A DNA stretch of 64,000 bases from Zestosphaera sp. (GCA_038727705.1 JAVYVJ010000003.1:78035-142034); one strand, 5' to 3'. Counted from the first letter of the stretch, positions 34,333-43,769 are shown. Notes: a model not told the origin generated them from the letters alone. Numbers and translations are program-made.

Positions 34333-34335
34333 TAA

Positions 34336-35802
34336 ATGGCCAGTAGGGGGTTGACTGGGGTATTGTCTAACGATAACGGTTTCGTGTTCGGCATTGAGGG
34401 TTTGGATTCAGTGTTGAAGGGCTCTCTGGCCGGTGGCTCCCTCATCGTCATTGCAGGTCATCCGGGCTCCGGAAAGACCACACTGGCCTCAACCATGTGC
34501 TACCACAATGCGCTCAGGACCCATAAATGCCTATACATATCGCTTCAGGAGGATAAAGAAAAACTATACAGAAACATGCAGAAGCTGGGAATAAACCTAG
34601 AGGAAGTGGAAAAGAAAAATCAATACAGGCACGTAAAAATGCCGATAATAGTAAGCAAGGACACCGTAGTGGAAGCAATTACGGATATAGTTAACAATGC
34701 TCTAAGGAACTTCGATCCAAGGGTGATCGTCATTGATTCGATAACACCCGTGTTCAACGCGTTGTCCACAAACATAGAGGCTAGAGCAGTCCTTCAGAAT
34801 TTCTTCGCCAACCTAGCTAGATTGACCGACGGTCTAGTCATCCTGATCGCTGAGACGCCTTTAAGCAGGAATGACGCGGATTTAGGAGGACTCGAGTTCG
34901 TTGCCGACGTAATTCTTATGTTAACACACAAAATTATGGGGAGGCTACTGCTTAGGGAGTTGAGAATAGTTAAGTCGAGAGGCTCCTCCGTGCCTGTGAC
35001 CCTGATGACGTTCGCAATAATTGAGGGTCACGGGATCAGAGTCTACGCGCCGCCAAGGCTTGAGGAGATACCGCCGCCCAACTTACACAGGACCTTCAGA
35101 CTTCCGTGCAGGAGTTTGGAGGAGTTGGGGATGGCCCTACATGCCGGAGAGATAGTGTATGTACCCAGCCCTAAACCATACCTTCTATCCCACATACTCT
35201 TCCACCTCTTCATCTCAGCCGCACACAACAAAGTCAAGGCGTTGGTGGTAAGTTACGAGAGCTCTCCTAAATACACGTGGCATCAGGTAGCGGAGGTTGC
35301 TAAAAACCTTGCTGGACTTAACTTGACGTGGGAGAAGGTAGCGGAGGCGCTGAAGGATAACGTAGTGATCGTCTCCTACAACCCAACAGCCCACATCCCT
35401 GAGGAACTCTTCCACCTGAGTCTGGAGATAGTGGAGAAAACAAATCCGGATGTGGTAGTCTTCGTAGGGGACACCCCTGTAGGGATGGTGGTTGACGAGG
35501 ACGATTTCCTTAGAAATCACAGTGATCTAATGATTAACCATGTACTTTACCTCAGGAGGAAGGGCCTGACCACAGTGATTGTTGGAGGCAAACACGAAAA
35601 CGTCCGCAACCTGTTGAACAATATCGCCGACGTAATCATAGACTTCGAGTCACGGGATGTTGAAGGCGAGGGCGTTTTCAACCTTCTCTTCTCTAGGAAG
35701 GGAGGGTTCCCAGTAAGGTTGGCGGGAGAATGCCTGAGGGACTGCATCAACGATATTGTTAACATATCGGCTGAGATCTTCACAACGCCCGACGTAAGGT
35801 AA
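34336..35802 (+). CDS. KaiC/RadA-like ATPase with degenerate second domain
   Basis: A 488-residue RecA-fold protein. The first domain has Walker A G-H-P-G-S-G-K-T-T at 41-49 and Walker B V-I-V-I-D-S near 134, in the KaiC/RadB style. The second half (about 260-488) has strand-and-helix order like a second RecA domain but no Walker A, so it is probably structural or regulatory. A paralogue with the same layout lies at 43859. Unlike RadA it has no N-terminal helix-hairpin-helix. Its role (signalling, regulation or DNA) is unknown. The start is leaderless at 34336. Confidence 0.8.
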   Translation: MASRGLTGVLSNDNGFVFGIEGLDSVLKGSLAGGSLIVIAGHPGSGKTTLASTMCYHNALRTHKCLYISLQEDKEKLYRNMQKLGINLEEVEKKNQYRHVKMPIIVSKDTVVEAITDIVNNALRNFDPRVIVIDSITPVFNALSTNIEARAVLQNFFANLARLTDGLVILIAETPLSRNDADLGGLEFVADVILMLTHKIMGRLLLRELRIVKSRGSSVPVTLMTFAIIEGHGIRVYAPPRLEEIPPPNLHRTFRLPCRSLEELGMALHAGEIVYVPSPKPYLLSHILFHLFISAAHNKVKALVVSYESSPKYTWHQVAEVAKNLAGLNLTWEKVAEALKDNVVIVSYNPTAHIPEELFHLSLEIVEKTNPDVVVFVGDTPVGMVVDEDDFLRNHSDLMINHVLYLRRKGLTTVIVGGKHENVRNLLNNIADVIIDFESRDVEGEGVFNLLFSRKGGFPVRLAGECLRDCINDIVNISAEIFTTPDVR

Positions 35803-36002
35803 CCGTAAAAGAGGACGTGAACGTAGCGAGTCAATGCCAGGAGGCTTAAAGCAAGGACTGCTTTAGTTGCTGAGAATGGCAGGCGGGCGAGGCTATCATC
35901 AGAGCCGTAGGTACTACTTACGCTAAACCCGGCTGGGGTGACATGCCTGCATATCTTAGTGAAGCCCAGCTTAAAGCCTAACACGACATGTAGTAGTTAG
36001 GT

Positions 36003-36818
36003 GTGTCAACGTTGGATGTAGTGGTGTTAATCAAGCCAACCCCCGACATCAATAGAGTTAAGTTCGACGTCGAGAGTGGGGTTGTCGACAGGGCCTCAGC
36101 GGAGCTTGAGATCAATCAGTTCGACCTGTATGCTGTGGAGACCGCTCTGATCATTAAGGAGACTTTAGGCGGGCTTGTGACGGCGGTGTCTATGGCGCCC
36201 CCTCAGGGCGAGAGAGCTTTAAGGGAGGCAATAGCCAGGGGGGTTGACAGGGCAATCCTCCTGACGGACAGGAGGTTCGCAGGCGCTGACACCCTAGCCA
36301 CGTCCTACACTCTGGCAGCGGCTGTGAGGAAACTGGGGAGGTATGACCTCATACTGTGCGGGGAGAAGTCAGTAGACGGGGATACTGCTCACGTGGGTCC
36401 TGAGGTCGCTGAGTACCTCGGAGTGCCTCACGCCGCCTTCGTCACTAGAGTGGTGGACGTATCGAATGAAAGGATAGTCGTTGAGTCGGATTACGGTGAC
36501 GCCTACTACCTCCTGGAGCTCAGGCTGCCAGCTCTAATATCACTCTCTAGACCTTTGTTCTTCAGTGACAGAGCCGTAGAGCCCAGGACCCCTAAGCTGA
36601 GCGACGTACTCAGAGCGAGGAAGACTAAGGTTGAGGTCTGGAACGCCGACCACCTGATAGGCTTAGCGGACCCAGAGGGCTTCGGATTGGCCGGCTCGGC
36701 CACGAGGGTAGTGAGGGCGTTTAGCGCACTTGAGAGAGGCAGGAACCCAGTCATGGTGGTAGGTGATGAGGGGGTTGACCGCATTATAGAGGCTCTCAAA
36801 TCTAGGGGGTTGATTTAA
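36003..36818 (+). CDS. etfB: Electron transfer flavoprotein, beta subunit
   Basis: A 271-residue subunit that, with EtfA, carries electrons on flavins. Family signatures are V-V-L-I-K-P-T-P-D near the start, N-Q-F-D-L-Y-A-V-E near 39, and L-I-L-C-G-E-K-S-V-D-G-D near 118. It heads a tight operon with etfA (2-base gap) and a GlcD-type dehydrogenase, the order of the bifurcating lactate dehydrogenase LctBCD. Whether this ETF bifurcates cannot be decided from motifs alone. Start is a GTG. Confidence 0.93.
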   Translation: MSTLDVVVLIKPTPDINRVKFDVESGVVDRASAELEINQFDLYAVETALIIKETLGGLVTAVSMAPPQGERALREAIARGVDRAILLTDRRFAGADTLATSYTLAAAVRKLGRYDLILCGEKSVDGDTAHVGPEVAEYLGVPHAAFVTRVVDVSNERIVVESDYGDAYYLLELRLPALISLSRPLFFSDRAVEPRTPKLSDVLRARKTKVEVWNADHLIGLADPEGFGLAGSATRVVRAFSALERGRNPVMVVGDEGVDRIIEALKSRGLI

Positions 36819-36820
36819 CG

Positions 36821-37813
36821 TTGTGGAGCGGAGTCCTCATCTACGCTGAGAACTACGGCAAGGGCATTAAACCATCGACTTTCGAATTGCTAGGTAAGGC
36901 TAGTGAGTTGAGGTCTAGGTTAGGAGGCCTAATCCACTCCGTAGTTCTGGCATCAGAAGGGGCTGAGAGGCTGGCTGAGGAGTTAATCTCCTACGGGTCA
37001 GAGAAGGTGCTGACTTACAGAGTTCCGGAGGAACTGCTCCCAAACCAGCTTGCACACAGAGACGCGGTGGTTGACGCAATCGAGACTGTTAAGCCAAAGC
37101 TAGTCCTCATCAGCGCGACCCAGTGGGGAAGAGCTTTAGGCCCTAGAGTGGCTGCACGTCTTAAGACAGGGATAACCGCGGACTGCCTCGACGTGTACGT
37201 TGACGAGGGCGGCGATATCGTTCAGGTCAGACCGGCCTTCACCGGGAATATCATAGCCCATATAAAGACCCTGAGAAACCCGATCATAGCAACAGTGAGG
37301 CCTAAGGTATTCTCAATGCCAAAGCCCAACCGAGGTAGGGAAGGCGAGATTCTCCGCAGGGAGCTGAGCACTTTCGGAAGCGACGTTTCAGGGGTGAAGG
37401 TTTTGGGGATAGCTAGGGAGAAGTCTGCTAGGCTCTCAGAAGCTGAGGTAATAGTCTCCGTCGGTAAAGGTCTGAGGGGTAGAGAGGACTTGAAACTCTT
37501 CGAGGAACTCGCCAGAGTGTTAGGGGCGCAGATTGCATGTAGCAGACCCCTCGTTGACGCAGGGTGGATGGAGAGGGACAGGCAGGTAGGTTTCAGCGGG
37601 AATGTTGTGAGGCCCAGAGTGTACATAGCGTGTGGAATATCGGGCGCTCCACAGCACTTGACCGGCATGAAGGACTCCGAGTACATCATAGCGATCAACA
37701 AAGACCCTTCGGCCCCCATATCTAGGCATAGTGATCTGTTCGTAATTGGTGATATCTATGAAATCGCGCCGAAGTTGATGAAAAGGATTAATGAGCTCAG
37801 GGATAAGCTATAG
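36821..37813 (+). CDS. etfA: Electron transfer flavoprotein, alpha subunit
   Basis: A 330-residue FAD-binding subunit. The C-terminal FAD site is clear: S-G-A-P-Q-H-L-T-G-M and I-A-I-N-K-D-P-S-A-P-I, then S-D-L-F-V-I-G-D. There is no N-terminal ferredoxin domain, unlike LctC of Acetobacterium. The start is a TTG two bases after the etfB stop, preceded by a G-rich ribosome site. Its stop overlaps the GTG of the dehydrogenase gene by one base. Confidence 0.94.
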   Translation: MWSGVLIYAENYGKGIKPSTFELLGKASELRSRLGGLIHSVVLASEGAERLAEELISYGSEKVLTYRVPEELLPNQLAHRDAVVDAIETVKPKLVLISATQWGRALGPRVAARLKTGITADCLDVYVDEGGDIVQVRPAFTGNIIAHIKTLRNPIIATVRPKVFSMPKPNRGREGEILRRELSTFGSDVSGVKVLGIAREKSARLSEAEVIVSVGKGLRGREDLKLFEELARVLGAQIACSRPLVDAGWMERDRQVGFSGNVVRPRVYIACGISGAPQHLTGMKDSEYIIAINKDPSAPISRHSDLFVIGDIYEIAPKLMKRINELRDKL

Positions 37814-39207
37814 TGGTGTGTAGAATGACGTTCTCGAAGAGTTTGCTGGCGGAGCTTGCGGAGGTAGTTGGAAGCAGGTGGCTGGTTACTGAGAAGAGCA
37901 TTTTAGAGAGGTACCTGCAGGATGAGACCGTCCCAAGCGTCCGTCCGAAGGCTTCCGAAGAGGTTGTGGTTGTTAAGCCGGGATCTACTGAAGAGGTTGC
38001 GGAGGTCCTTAAAGTGGCGAACAAGTACAAGATCCCGGTATATCCTAGGGGCGGTGGCACAGGCCTCGTAGGAGGCGCCGTGCCGACGAAGCCCGGCATG
38101 GTGCTTTCCCTTGAGAGGCTTGATAGGATAGACGTGGACGCCGAGAATATGGTGGCTGAGGCCGAAGCTGGGGTAACCTTAGGCAGGCTCCTTGAGGAGG
38201 CTGAGAAGCATGATCTAATGTTCCCTCCACACCCTGGTGATGAGGGGGCATTCGTAGGGGGCCTAGTGGCCTGCAACGCCGGCGGCTCCAGGGCTGTGAG
38301 AACCGGGATCCTCAGGAACTACGTGCTAGGACTTGAGGTAGTCCTACCCACTGGAACCATACTTAAAATCGGTGGCAAGACCTTAAAGAACAACATGGGG
38401 CTCAACCTTGCTCACTTATTCATAGGGTGTGAGGGAGTGCTCGGCGTAATAACTAAGGCATGGCTGAGGCTCTACCCGAGGTGGAGGTACACAGCAACCC
38501 TCATAACACCATTCAACGAAAGCGCCGCAGCATTCAGAACGGCTAGGAAGATATTGGCAGCTGGTGTAGTCCCCCTCGCCATGGAGTACTTCGACAGAAG
38601 GGTTATCGAGGCTTCTGCAAAACACCTCGGGGTCCCGTGGCCTGTGACTGACGGACAGTACTTTCTGATGATTATACTGGCTGAAGCGCTGGAGGACATG
38701 CTGTACGTCCAGCTCGACCACATGAATAATATCGCAAGGGAGGAGGGAGGGCTCGAATCCTTCATAGCGCAGAGGAACGACGAGCAGAAACAGCTCCTCA
38801 GGATTAGGAGTGAGATATTCCCGGCACTGAAGAATGACACACACGACATCTTAGACACGACTGTTCCAATAGGGGCTGTGGAGAGGTTTATAGACGGCAT
38901 CGCACGCATTGAAAGCAAGCACGGCATCTGGCTGCCAGTCTTCGGACATGTGGGGGACGGCAACCTCCACGTCCACGTCCTCAACTACCCGAACTCTACG
39001 GTGGAGGAATTGGAGAGGGTCGTTGAGGAGGTCTACGAGACGGCGGTTGCGTTGGGTGGGACGATAACAGGCGAACATGGTGTAGGGTACGTCAGGAGGA
39101 AGTACGTTCGCAGGATACTTGGTGACACGTGGGTTGAGACCATGTCCGCCTTGAAGAGGACGCTTGACCCAAACAACATTCTCAACCCCGATAAAGTGCT
39201 ACCTTAA
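37813..39207 (+). CDS. FAD-linked 2-hydroxyacid dehydrogenase (GlcD/LctD family)
   Basis: A 464-residue flavoprotein that oxidises D-lactate, glycolate or a similar 2-hydroxyacid. The PP-loop FAD segment V-Y-P-R-G-G-G-T-G-L is near 76, the C-terminal metal/active-site motif G-H-V-G-D-G-N-L-H near 379, and G-E-H-G-V-G near 420. It follows etfB-etfA in one operon, so electrons probably pass to ETF rather than to the membrane. The last nine bases overlap the convergent lysA gene. Start is GTG; the ATG four codons in is the alternative. Confidence 0.92.
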   Translation: MVCRMTFSKSLLAELAEVVGSRWLVTEKSILERYLQDETVPSVRPKASEEVVVVKPGSTEEVAEVLKVANKYKIPVYPRGGGTGLVGGAVPTKPGMVLSLERLDRIDVDAENMVAEAEAGVTLGRLLEEAEKHDLMFPPHPGDEGAFVGGLVACNAGGSRAVRTGILRNYVLGLEVVLPTGTILKIGGKTLKNNMGLNLAHLFIGCEGVLGVITKAWLRLYPRWRYTATLITPFNESAAAFRTARKILAAGVVPLAMEYFDRRVIEASAKHLGVPWPVTDGQYFLMIILAEALEDMLYVQLDHMNNIAREEGGLESFIAQRNDEQKQLLRIRSEIFPALKNDTHDILDTTVPIGAVERFIDGIARIESKHGIWLPVFGHVGDGNLHVHVLNYPNSTVEELERVVEEVYETAVALGGTITGEHGVGYVRRKYVRRILGDTWVETMSALKRTLDPNNILNPDKVLP

Positions 39208-40407
39208 GAAGAGGATGAGATCATCTAGGACTGAAGTCCTCAACAGGTCGTCGAAGGTCTCTCTTCTACGCGTAAGTCTAACCTCACCACCGTGCACTAT
39301 TACTTCAGCAGGTCTTGGCCTCGTGTTGTAGTTAGTGCTCATTGAGTAGCCGTAGGCGCCGACATCCATTATCGCAAGTATGTCGCCCTCCTCAAGCCCC
39401 GGCAGGGATCTGTCTGAAGCTAGTACGTCCCCACTCTCACATATGTTGCCGACTATATCTGCTCTCACCTCCTTAGGATGATCAGCCTTAGATGCTGGAA
39501 TGACCTCATGGTACGCCCCGTAGAGGGCTGGTCTGATGAGGTGGTTCATCCCTGAGTCAACCCCTATGAACACCTTCCTCACCCCATCTACCTCAGCCTC
39601 CTTAACTTCAATCACCCTCACAAACAACACCCCAGCGTTCCCCACTATGTATCTGCCAGGCTCCATCCTAAGCCTTACCGGACCATACTTCCGGGTGAAT
39701 TCCTCCAGAAGGTTTGCTATACCGGAGCCGAGCTCCGTAAGGTTCAAAGGCTCCTCCCGGGGTCTGTAGGGCAGTCCAAAACCTCCCCCCACATCTATGA
39801 ACTCCAGCTCTTTAAACCCCTTCCCTATCTCAAGCAACGTTCTAAGTGCCCGTAGATACGGCGTCGGATCGAGAAGTCCGGAGCCTATATGCATGTGCAG
39901 CCCCACAATCTTCAGGCCGTATCCCTTGGCTAGCTCTTTAGCCTTCTCAACCTGGTTTGGATATATGCCGAACTTAGTGATCCCTCCAGTGACGACGTAC
40001 TCGTGATGCCCAGCACCCATTCCTGGATTGACTCTGAGGGAGACTTCAGTGCCTGGGAAGAGCCTCCCATACCTCTTCAGCTGCGGTATGGAGTCTATGT
40101 TCACTAGCACCCCTAGCTCGCCTCTGACAAGCATCATATCATCGTCCGTGACGTTGTTGCCCGTGAAGAGTATTTTCCTGATTGGAAAGCCCAACCTCAC
40201 GCCGAGCAAGGCCTCCCAGGGTGAGACCGCATCGAGACCGCACCCCAGGTCCTTCAAAGTCTTGAGGATCCCTAAGTTATTGTTCGCCTTGCAGGAGTAG
40301 AGGATCTCAACATCTCGGTACGGAATTGAATCAATCAACCTCCTGTAGTTCCCAACCAACGTTTCCACGTCGTACACGTAGAGCGGTGTTCCGAAGCGGT
40401 GAGCCAA
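39199..40407 (-). CDS. lysA: Diaminopimelate decarboxylase-type PLP enzyme
   Basis: A fold-type III PLP decarboxylase of about 400 residues. The PLP lysine is in Y-S-C-K-A-N (about residue 40), H-I-G-S-G binds phosphate, and C-E-S-G-D and D-V-G-A-Y-G-Y-S-M form the active site. Coordinates use the first ordinary start, a TTG at 40407. The family N-terminus (V-D-G-x-x-L-Y-V, then E-E-L-A) continues upstream to a CTG at 40461 that has GAGGTGG before it, so a non-standard start is likely. No other diaminopimelate-route gene is near except a DapA homologue at 19.7 kb. Substrate could be a different amino acid. Confidence 0.87.
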   Translation of the reverse strand: MAHRFGTPLYVYDVETLVGNYRRLIDSIPYRDVEILYSCKANNNLGILKTLKDLGCGLDAVSPWEALLGVRLGFPIRKILFTGNNVTDDDMMLVRGELGVLVNIDSIPQLKRYGRLFPGTEVSLRVNPGMGAGHHEYVVTGGITKFGIYPNQVEKAKELAKGYGLKIVGLHMHIGSGLLDPTPYLRALRTLLEIGKGFKELEFIDVGGGFGLPYRPREEPLNLTELGSGIANLLEEFTRKYGPVRLRMEPGRYIVGNAGVLFVRVIEVKEAEVDGVRKVFIGVDSGMNHLIRPALYGAYHEVIPASKADHPKEVRADIVGNICESGDVLASDRSLPGLEEGDILAIMDVGAYGYSMSTNYNTRPRPAEVIVHGGEVRLTRRRETFDDLLRTSVLDDLILFLR

Positions 40408-40518
40408 CTCCTCCGCTTTAAAGCACCCTACGTATAGATAGGGGCCGTCAACTCTAATCAGGCCTAACCACCTCTATGGAACAGGCATCCGATGAGGGAA
40501 TGGCATGATTACACTTCG

Positions 40519-41148
40519 TTAGGCTTGAACACTCAGAGCTTCTATTATCGCTTGGCAGAACTCCGGAAGGTCGTCAGGAACTCTTGACGTTATCAGGTTC
40601 CCGTCTCTGACGACCGGCACGTCCTCGTAGGTGGCTCCAGCGTTAATTATGTCATCCTTAACGGCCGACACCCCTGTCATCCTCCTGCCCTTCGCTATGC
40701 CTGCAGATATCAGCACCCAGGGGCCGTGGCATATGGCTGCCACTACCTTACCCTTCTGATGTGCCTCCCTCACTAAGCTCAGCACTTCAGGCAGCCTTCT
40801 CAGGTAGTCTGGCGAGAACCCGCCCGGGATTATGATAGCGTCGAACTCGTCAACGCTGACTTCCTTGAGCTCTCTTATCACGTGTCTCTCACCCTCTCTA
40901 AACACCAGGAAGGGCACCGGTATGCCAAACCTGCCGGTGACGGGCTTGCTTGGATCTGAAGGCCTTGGGTGGTGGCCCGCCCTCACAGGAACCACGACGA
41001 CTTCAGCTCCCTCCTCACTCAAGCGGACGAAGGGGTAAAGTAACTCAATATCCTCGAATTCATTAGCAACTATAAACACGACCTTCTTACCCTTTAGCCT
41101 AGACCCAGGACCCGCCCTCCTGACGAGTGAACTCATGCTATCAACCAA
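40519..41148 (-). CDS. DJ-1/PfpI family protein
   Basis: A 209-residue class I glutamine amidotransferase-like protein. The nucleophile elbow A-I-C-H-G-P-W places cysteine at 140, and the paired acidic residue is in N-E-F-E-D-I-E near 30-34. Such proteins are reported as intracellular proteases or glyoxal-detoxifying deglycases (PfpI of Pyrococcus). A stretch of 30 residues at 55-85 between the two is slightly longer than in short PfpI. It stands alone between lysA and the thi operon. Confidence 0.88.
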   Translation of the reverse strand: MVDSMSSLVRRAGPGSRLKGKKVVFIVANEFEDIELLYPFVRLSEEGAEVVVVPVRAGHHPRPSDPSKPVTGRFGIPVPFLVFREGERHVIRELKEVSVDEFDAIIIPGGFSPDYLRRLPEVLSLVREAHQKGKVVAAICHGPWVLISAGIAKGRRMTGVSAVKDDIINAGATYEDVPVVRDGNLITSRVPDDLPEFCQAIIEALSVQA

Positions 41149-41209
41149 ATAATAAATGGTGCACGGAGTATATATTTCACTACGAACCCCGGTCGGGGAG
41201 GGATAGAGC

Positions 41210-42181
41210 TTACTGAGTAATGGTTACGCGGCCCGCCACATAGTCCCAGACAATGCTCGGCACCTTGACACCTCTCCACGTCACCCCACCCACCCCAGTC
41301 ACGGTGCCTAAGACCCTTGGCTCTAGGTGCAGCGCCTCAAGACGCTCACATACCTCATCAACACACCATGGCCTTATAGCCATTATGGGTACGTACTCCT
41401 CGTTAGAGCCCAGTAGCATGTGGAGTGGATCCACCCCCTCGCTGTGCGCGTAAGCCAGCGCCTGCTGATGCAGGAGGTCACTCGGGGCCCCGGTCATGTA
41501 GACACCCGTTCCACTCACCTCACTTATCTGTTGCAGGGACTCAAGCAACGTGTCACTCACGTCTATGGAACCAGCGACGCACGATCTATCCTCCACCAGA
41601 AACCTTGCAAGTCTTAGGTCTGCCTCAGGTCTGCAGGAGAAGGCTCTGACCTCATCAGTAAGGGGGGTCCTACCCCGTACAAAGTCTATGAAAGCTATAG
41701 CCGATAATCCAACTCTCCTGGGTAGTAGAAGGATGTCAGCCGGCCTCACAGTTCTTGAGAGTGGCGTGTTCCTGCACTCAGCGAGAACAAATACATCCAC
41801 CCAACCATCTGAACCCACGTTCGTATCCATGTTCTCAACATACCCGCCATAGAGGCGCACCGCACTCTCAACCCCTCTCACAATCTCCTCAACTCTGTCC
41901 ACCTGATCCGGAGTGACTCCTATGGAGACTGCGTATAAGTAAGGACTGCAACCCTTAGCGACGACATCACTCACAGCCGCAGTAACCCCTCTAAAGCCGA
42001 AGTCCCCCAAACCACACCATGGATACAGAGCCCTCGAGACAGCGAAGCCGTCGACCTTGACCAGGATGTAGCCCCTGTCAAACCTCACGGCGCCGGCGTC
42101 ATCGAACCACGTCAGGAGGGTCTTGGGATGCCTCCTCACTCCCCTGGCTAAGTTCTTGACGATCTCATCTAGTCTGCTCAT
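41210..42181 (-). CDS. thiL: Thiamine-monophosphate kinase-like (ThiL/PurM fold)
   Basis: A 323-residue ATP-dependent enzyme that would convert thiamine phosphate to the active diphosphate. It carries F-D-D-A-G-A near 26, a V-D-G segment, and a glycine/alanine-rich central region (V-S-D-V-V-A-K-G-C-S-P), in the PurM/ThiL order. The sequence is divergent from bacterial ThiL, so the call leans on position: it follows thiM and thiE on the same strand, 36 bases after thiE. Another PurM-fold enzyme cannot be ruled out. Confidence 0.72.
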   Translation of the reverse strand: MSRLDEIVKNLARGVRRHPKTLLTWFDDAGAVRFDRGYILVKVDGFAVSRALYPWCGLGDFGFRGVTAAVSDVVAKGCSPYLYAVSIGVTPDQVDRVEEIVRGVESAVRLYGGYVENMDTNVGSDGWVDVFVLAECRNTPLSRTVRPADILLLPRRVGLSAIAFIDFVRGRTPLTDEVRAFSCRPEADLRLARFLVEDRSCVAGSIDVSDTLLESLQQISEVSGTGVYMTGAPSDLLHQQALAYAHSEGVDPLHMLLGSNEEYVPIMAIRPWCVDEVCERLEALHLEPRVLGTVTGVGGVTWRGVKVPSIVWDYVAGRVTITQ

Positions 42182-42217
42182 AACTCAGACCACAAGCTAT
42201 CTTTGTAGACAGAGATC

Positions 42218-42847
42218 TTAACTCTGCAACCCCTCGTCCACCGCTTTCCTCAATTCACAGGCGGCCTTCATGACATCGTCAGCCCCCATGACTGCAGAGA
42301 TGACTGCAACACCTACAACGCCCGTCTTTAGAACGAGTCCTACGTTATTCCTATCGATGCCACCTATGGCAACTACAGGTATCTTGACGGCCTTAACCAC
42401 TCTAGCCAACCCCTCTATACCTAAGATTCTCACACCGGTCTTGGAGGGAGTTGGGAAGACGGAGCCCGCGCCAAGGAAGTGTGCACCCTCACTCTCAGCC
42501 GCCTTAGCCTCACCAACACTGTAGACTGAAGCCCCTATTATTAGATTTGGGGCCAACTCTCTAGCTAGGCCCACCGGCATGTCCTCGGGGCCGAGCTGCA
42601 CCCCATCCGCTTCTGTGGCCAGGGCGACGTCGAGCCTGTCGTCAACAAAGTACAGCACGCCGTAGTCGGTCGCTAACCTCCTGACAGCCCTGCCGACTTC
42701 GATCATCTCACGTGTTGAGGAATCCTTCAACCTGAGCTGTATGGAAGTAGCGCCGCCCTCGAGGGCCTCTCTAACAGCTTGAGGGATGTTCGGCTTCAAT
42801 TTCTTGTCTGTTATAACGATTAACCTTAACGACTCCCTAAGGCCCAA
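42218..42847 (-). CDS. thiE: Thiamine-phosphate synthase
   Basis: A 209-residue TIM barrel joining the pyrimidine and thiazole parts of thiamine. I-Q-L-R-L-K-D is at about 36, V-D-D-R-L-D-V-A-L near 67, Q-L-G-P-E-D-M-P near 84, and the phosphate-binding G-A-G-S-V-F-P-T-P-S-K near 125 and G-G-I-D near 165. It overlaps the thiM stop by 11 bases and is followed by the ThiL-like gene. Confidence 0.95.
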   Translation of the reverse strand: MGLRESLRLIVITDKKLKPNIPQAVREALEGGATSIQLRLKDSSTREMIEVGRAVRRLATDYGVLYFVDDRLDVALATEADGVQLGPEDMPVGLARELAPNLIIGASVYSVGEAKAAESEGAHFLGAGSVFPTPSKTGVRILGIEGLARVVKAVKIPVVAIGGIDRNNVGLVLKTGVVGVAVISAVMGADDVMKAACELRKAVDEGLQS

Positions 42848-43655
42848 CCTCGATCACCTCGACCTCCTTGACTATGTCATCGCCCGTTATTTTGTAGAGC
42901 CAGTCATACAGTTTAACGTGGAAGCTGCCAGGATATGGAGCCTCCTCAGAGGCCTTGGAGGCCGCGGCCTTGAATGTTGTGAGGCCCGCCATCGTCGCTC
43001 TTAAAGGATTCTCAACCGCTAGGTAAGCCCCTATCAATGCTGCGACCACGCAACCGAGTCCCGTAACCCTGCCGATGACTCTAGAGACGTTCGTGGATCT
43101 TGCTCTGATGGCGTATGTCTTCCGTCCATCGCTCACGAAGTCCGCCGGACCCGTTACAGTAGCGACCGTGCCGAACTTCCTAGCAACCTCAATAACTAAG
43201 TACTTAGCAACACTCTCGTCGTAGACCGTCGTATCAACTCCCTTGGTCTTCCCGACCTCGCCGAGGAGCGCCGAAACCTCTCCGAAGTTCCCCTTAACAA
43301 CGCTCACCTTACCGTTCTCTAGGAGCGTAAGCGCTACCCTAGTCCTGAATCTAGTGGCTCCAGCCCCAACAGGATCCAGGACAACAGGCTTACCCAACTC
43401 CCTAGCCAGCTGAACAGCCCTCAGCATCGAGTATGCCCAACCCTCGTCAAGGGTACCTATGTTCACAACTAAGGAGTCCGCCGCCCGTACTAGGTCCTCA
43501 AGCTCCTCCACAGCATGCGCCATGATCGGCGAGGCGCCTAGAGCCAGAAGAGCGTTGGCAGTCGTGTTCATGACGACGAAGTTCGTTATGTTATGGACAA
43601 GGGGTCTCTTGCCCCTAACCTCATCAAGGGATAATTGCACCCAGGAGATATCCAC
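42837..43655 (-). CDS. thiM: Hydroxyethylthiazole kinase
   Basis: A 272-residue ribokinase-like enzyme that salvages the thiazole half of thiamine. H-N-I-T-N-F-V-V near residue 21, G-A-S-P-I-M-A near 40, L-D-P-V-G-A-G-A near 96, V-K-G-N-F-G-E near 118, and G-x-G-C (G-L-G-C-V) near 208 with the catalytic cysteine are all present. The GTG start is preceded by GGTGAG. First gene of the thiM-thiE-thiL operon. No thiC or thi4 lies in the window, so salvage is the supported route. No TPP riboswitch was recognised upstream. Confidence 0.95.
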   Translation of the reverse strand: MDISWVQLSLDEVRGKRPLVHNITNFVVMNTTANALLALGASPIMAHAVEELEDLVRAADSLVVNIGTLDEGWAYSMLRAVQLARELGKPVVLDPVGAGATRFRTRVALTLLENGKVSVVKGNFGEVSALLGEVGKTKGVDTTVYDESVAKYLVIEVARKFGTVATVTGPADFVSDGRKTYAIRARSTNVSRVIGRVTGLGCVVAALIGAYLAVENPLRATMAGLTTFKAAASKASEEAPYPGSFHVKLYDWLYKITGDDIVKEVEVIEVGP

Positions 43656-43769
43656 GCATACTCACCACAAATATCCTGAATGTATCGTAAAATAATAACG
43701 AGCCGTCCAAACTTACAGAAATTGAAGCGCGTCACAATACGAAACCCTGACCGCGGAAAGACAAAACGG

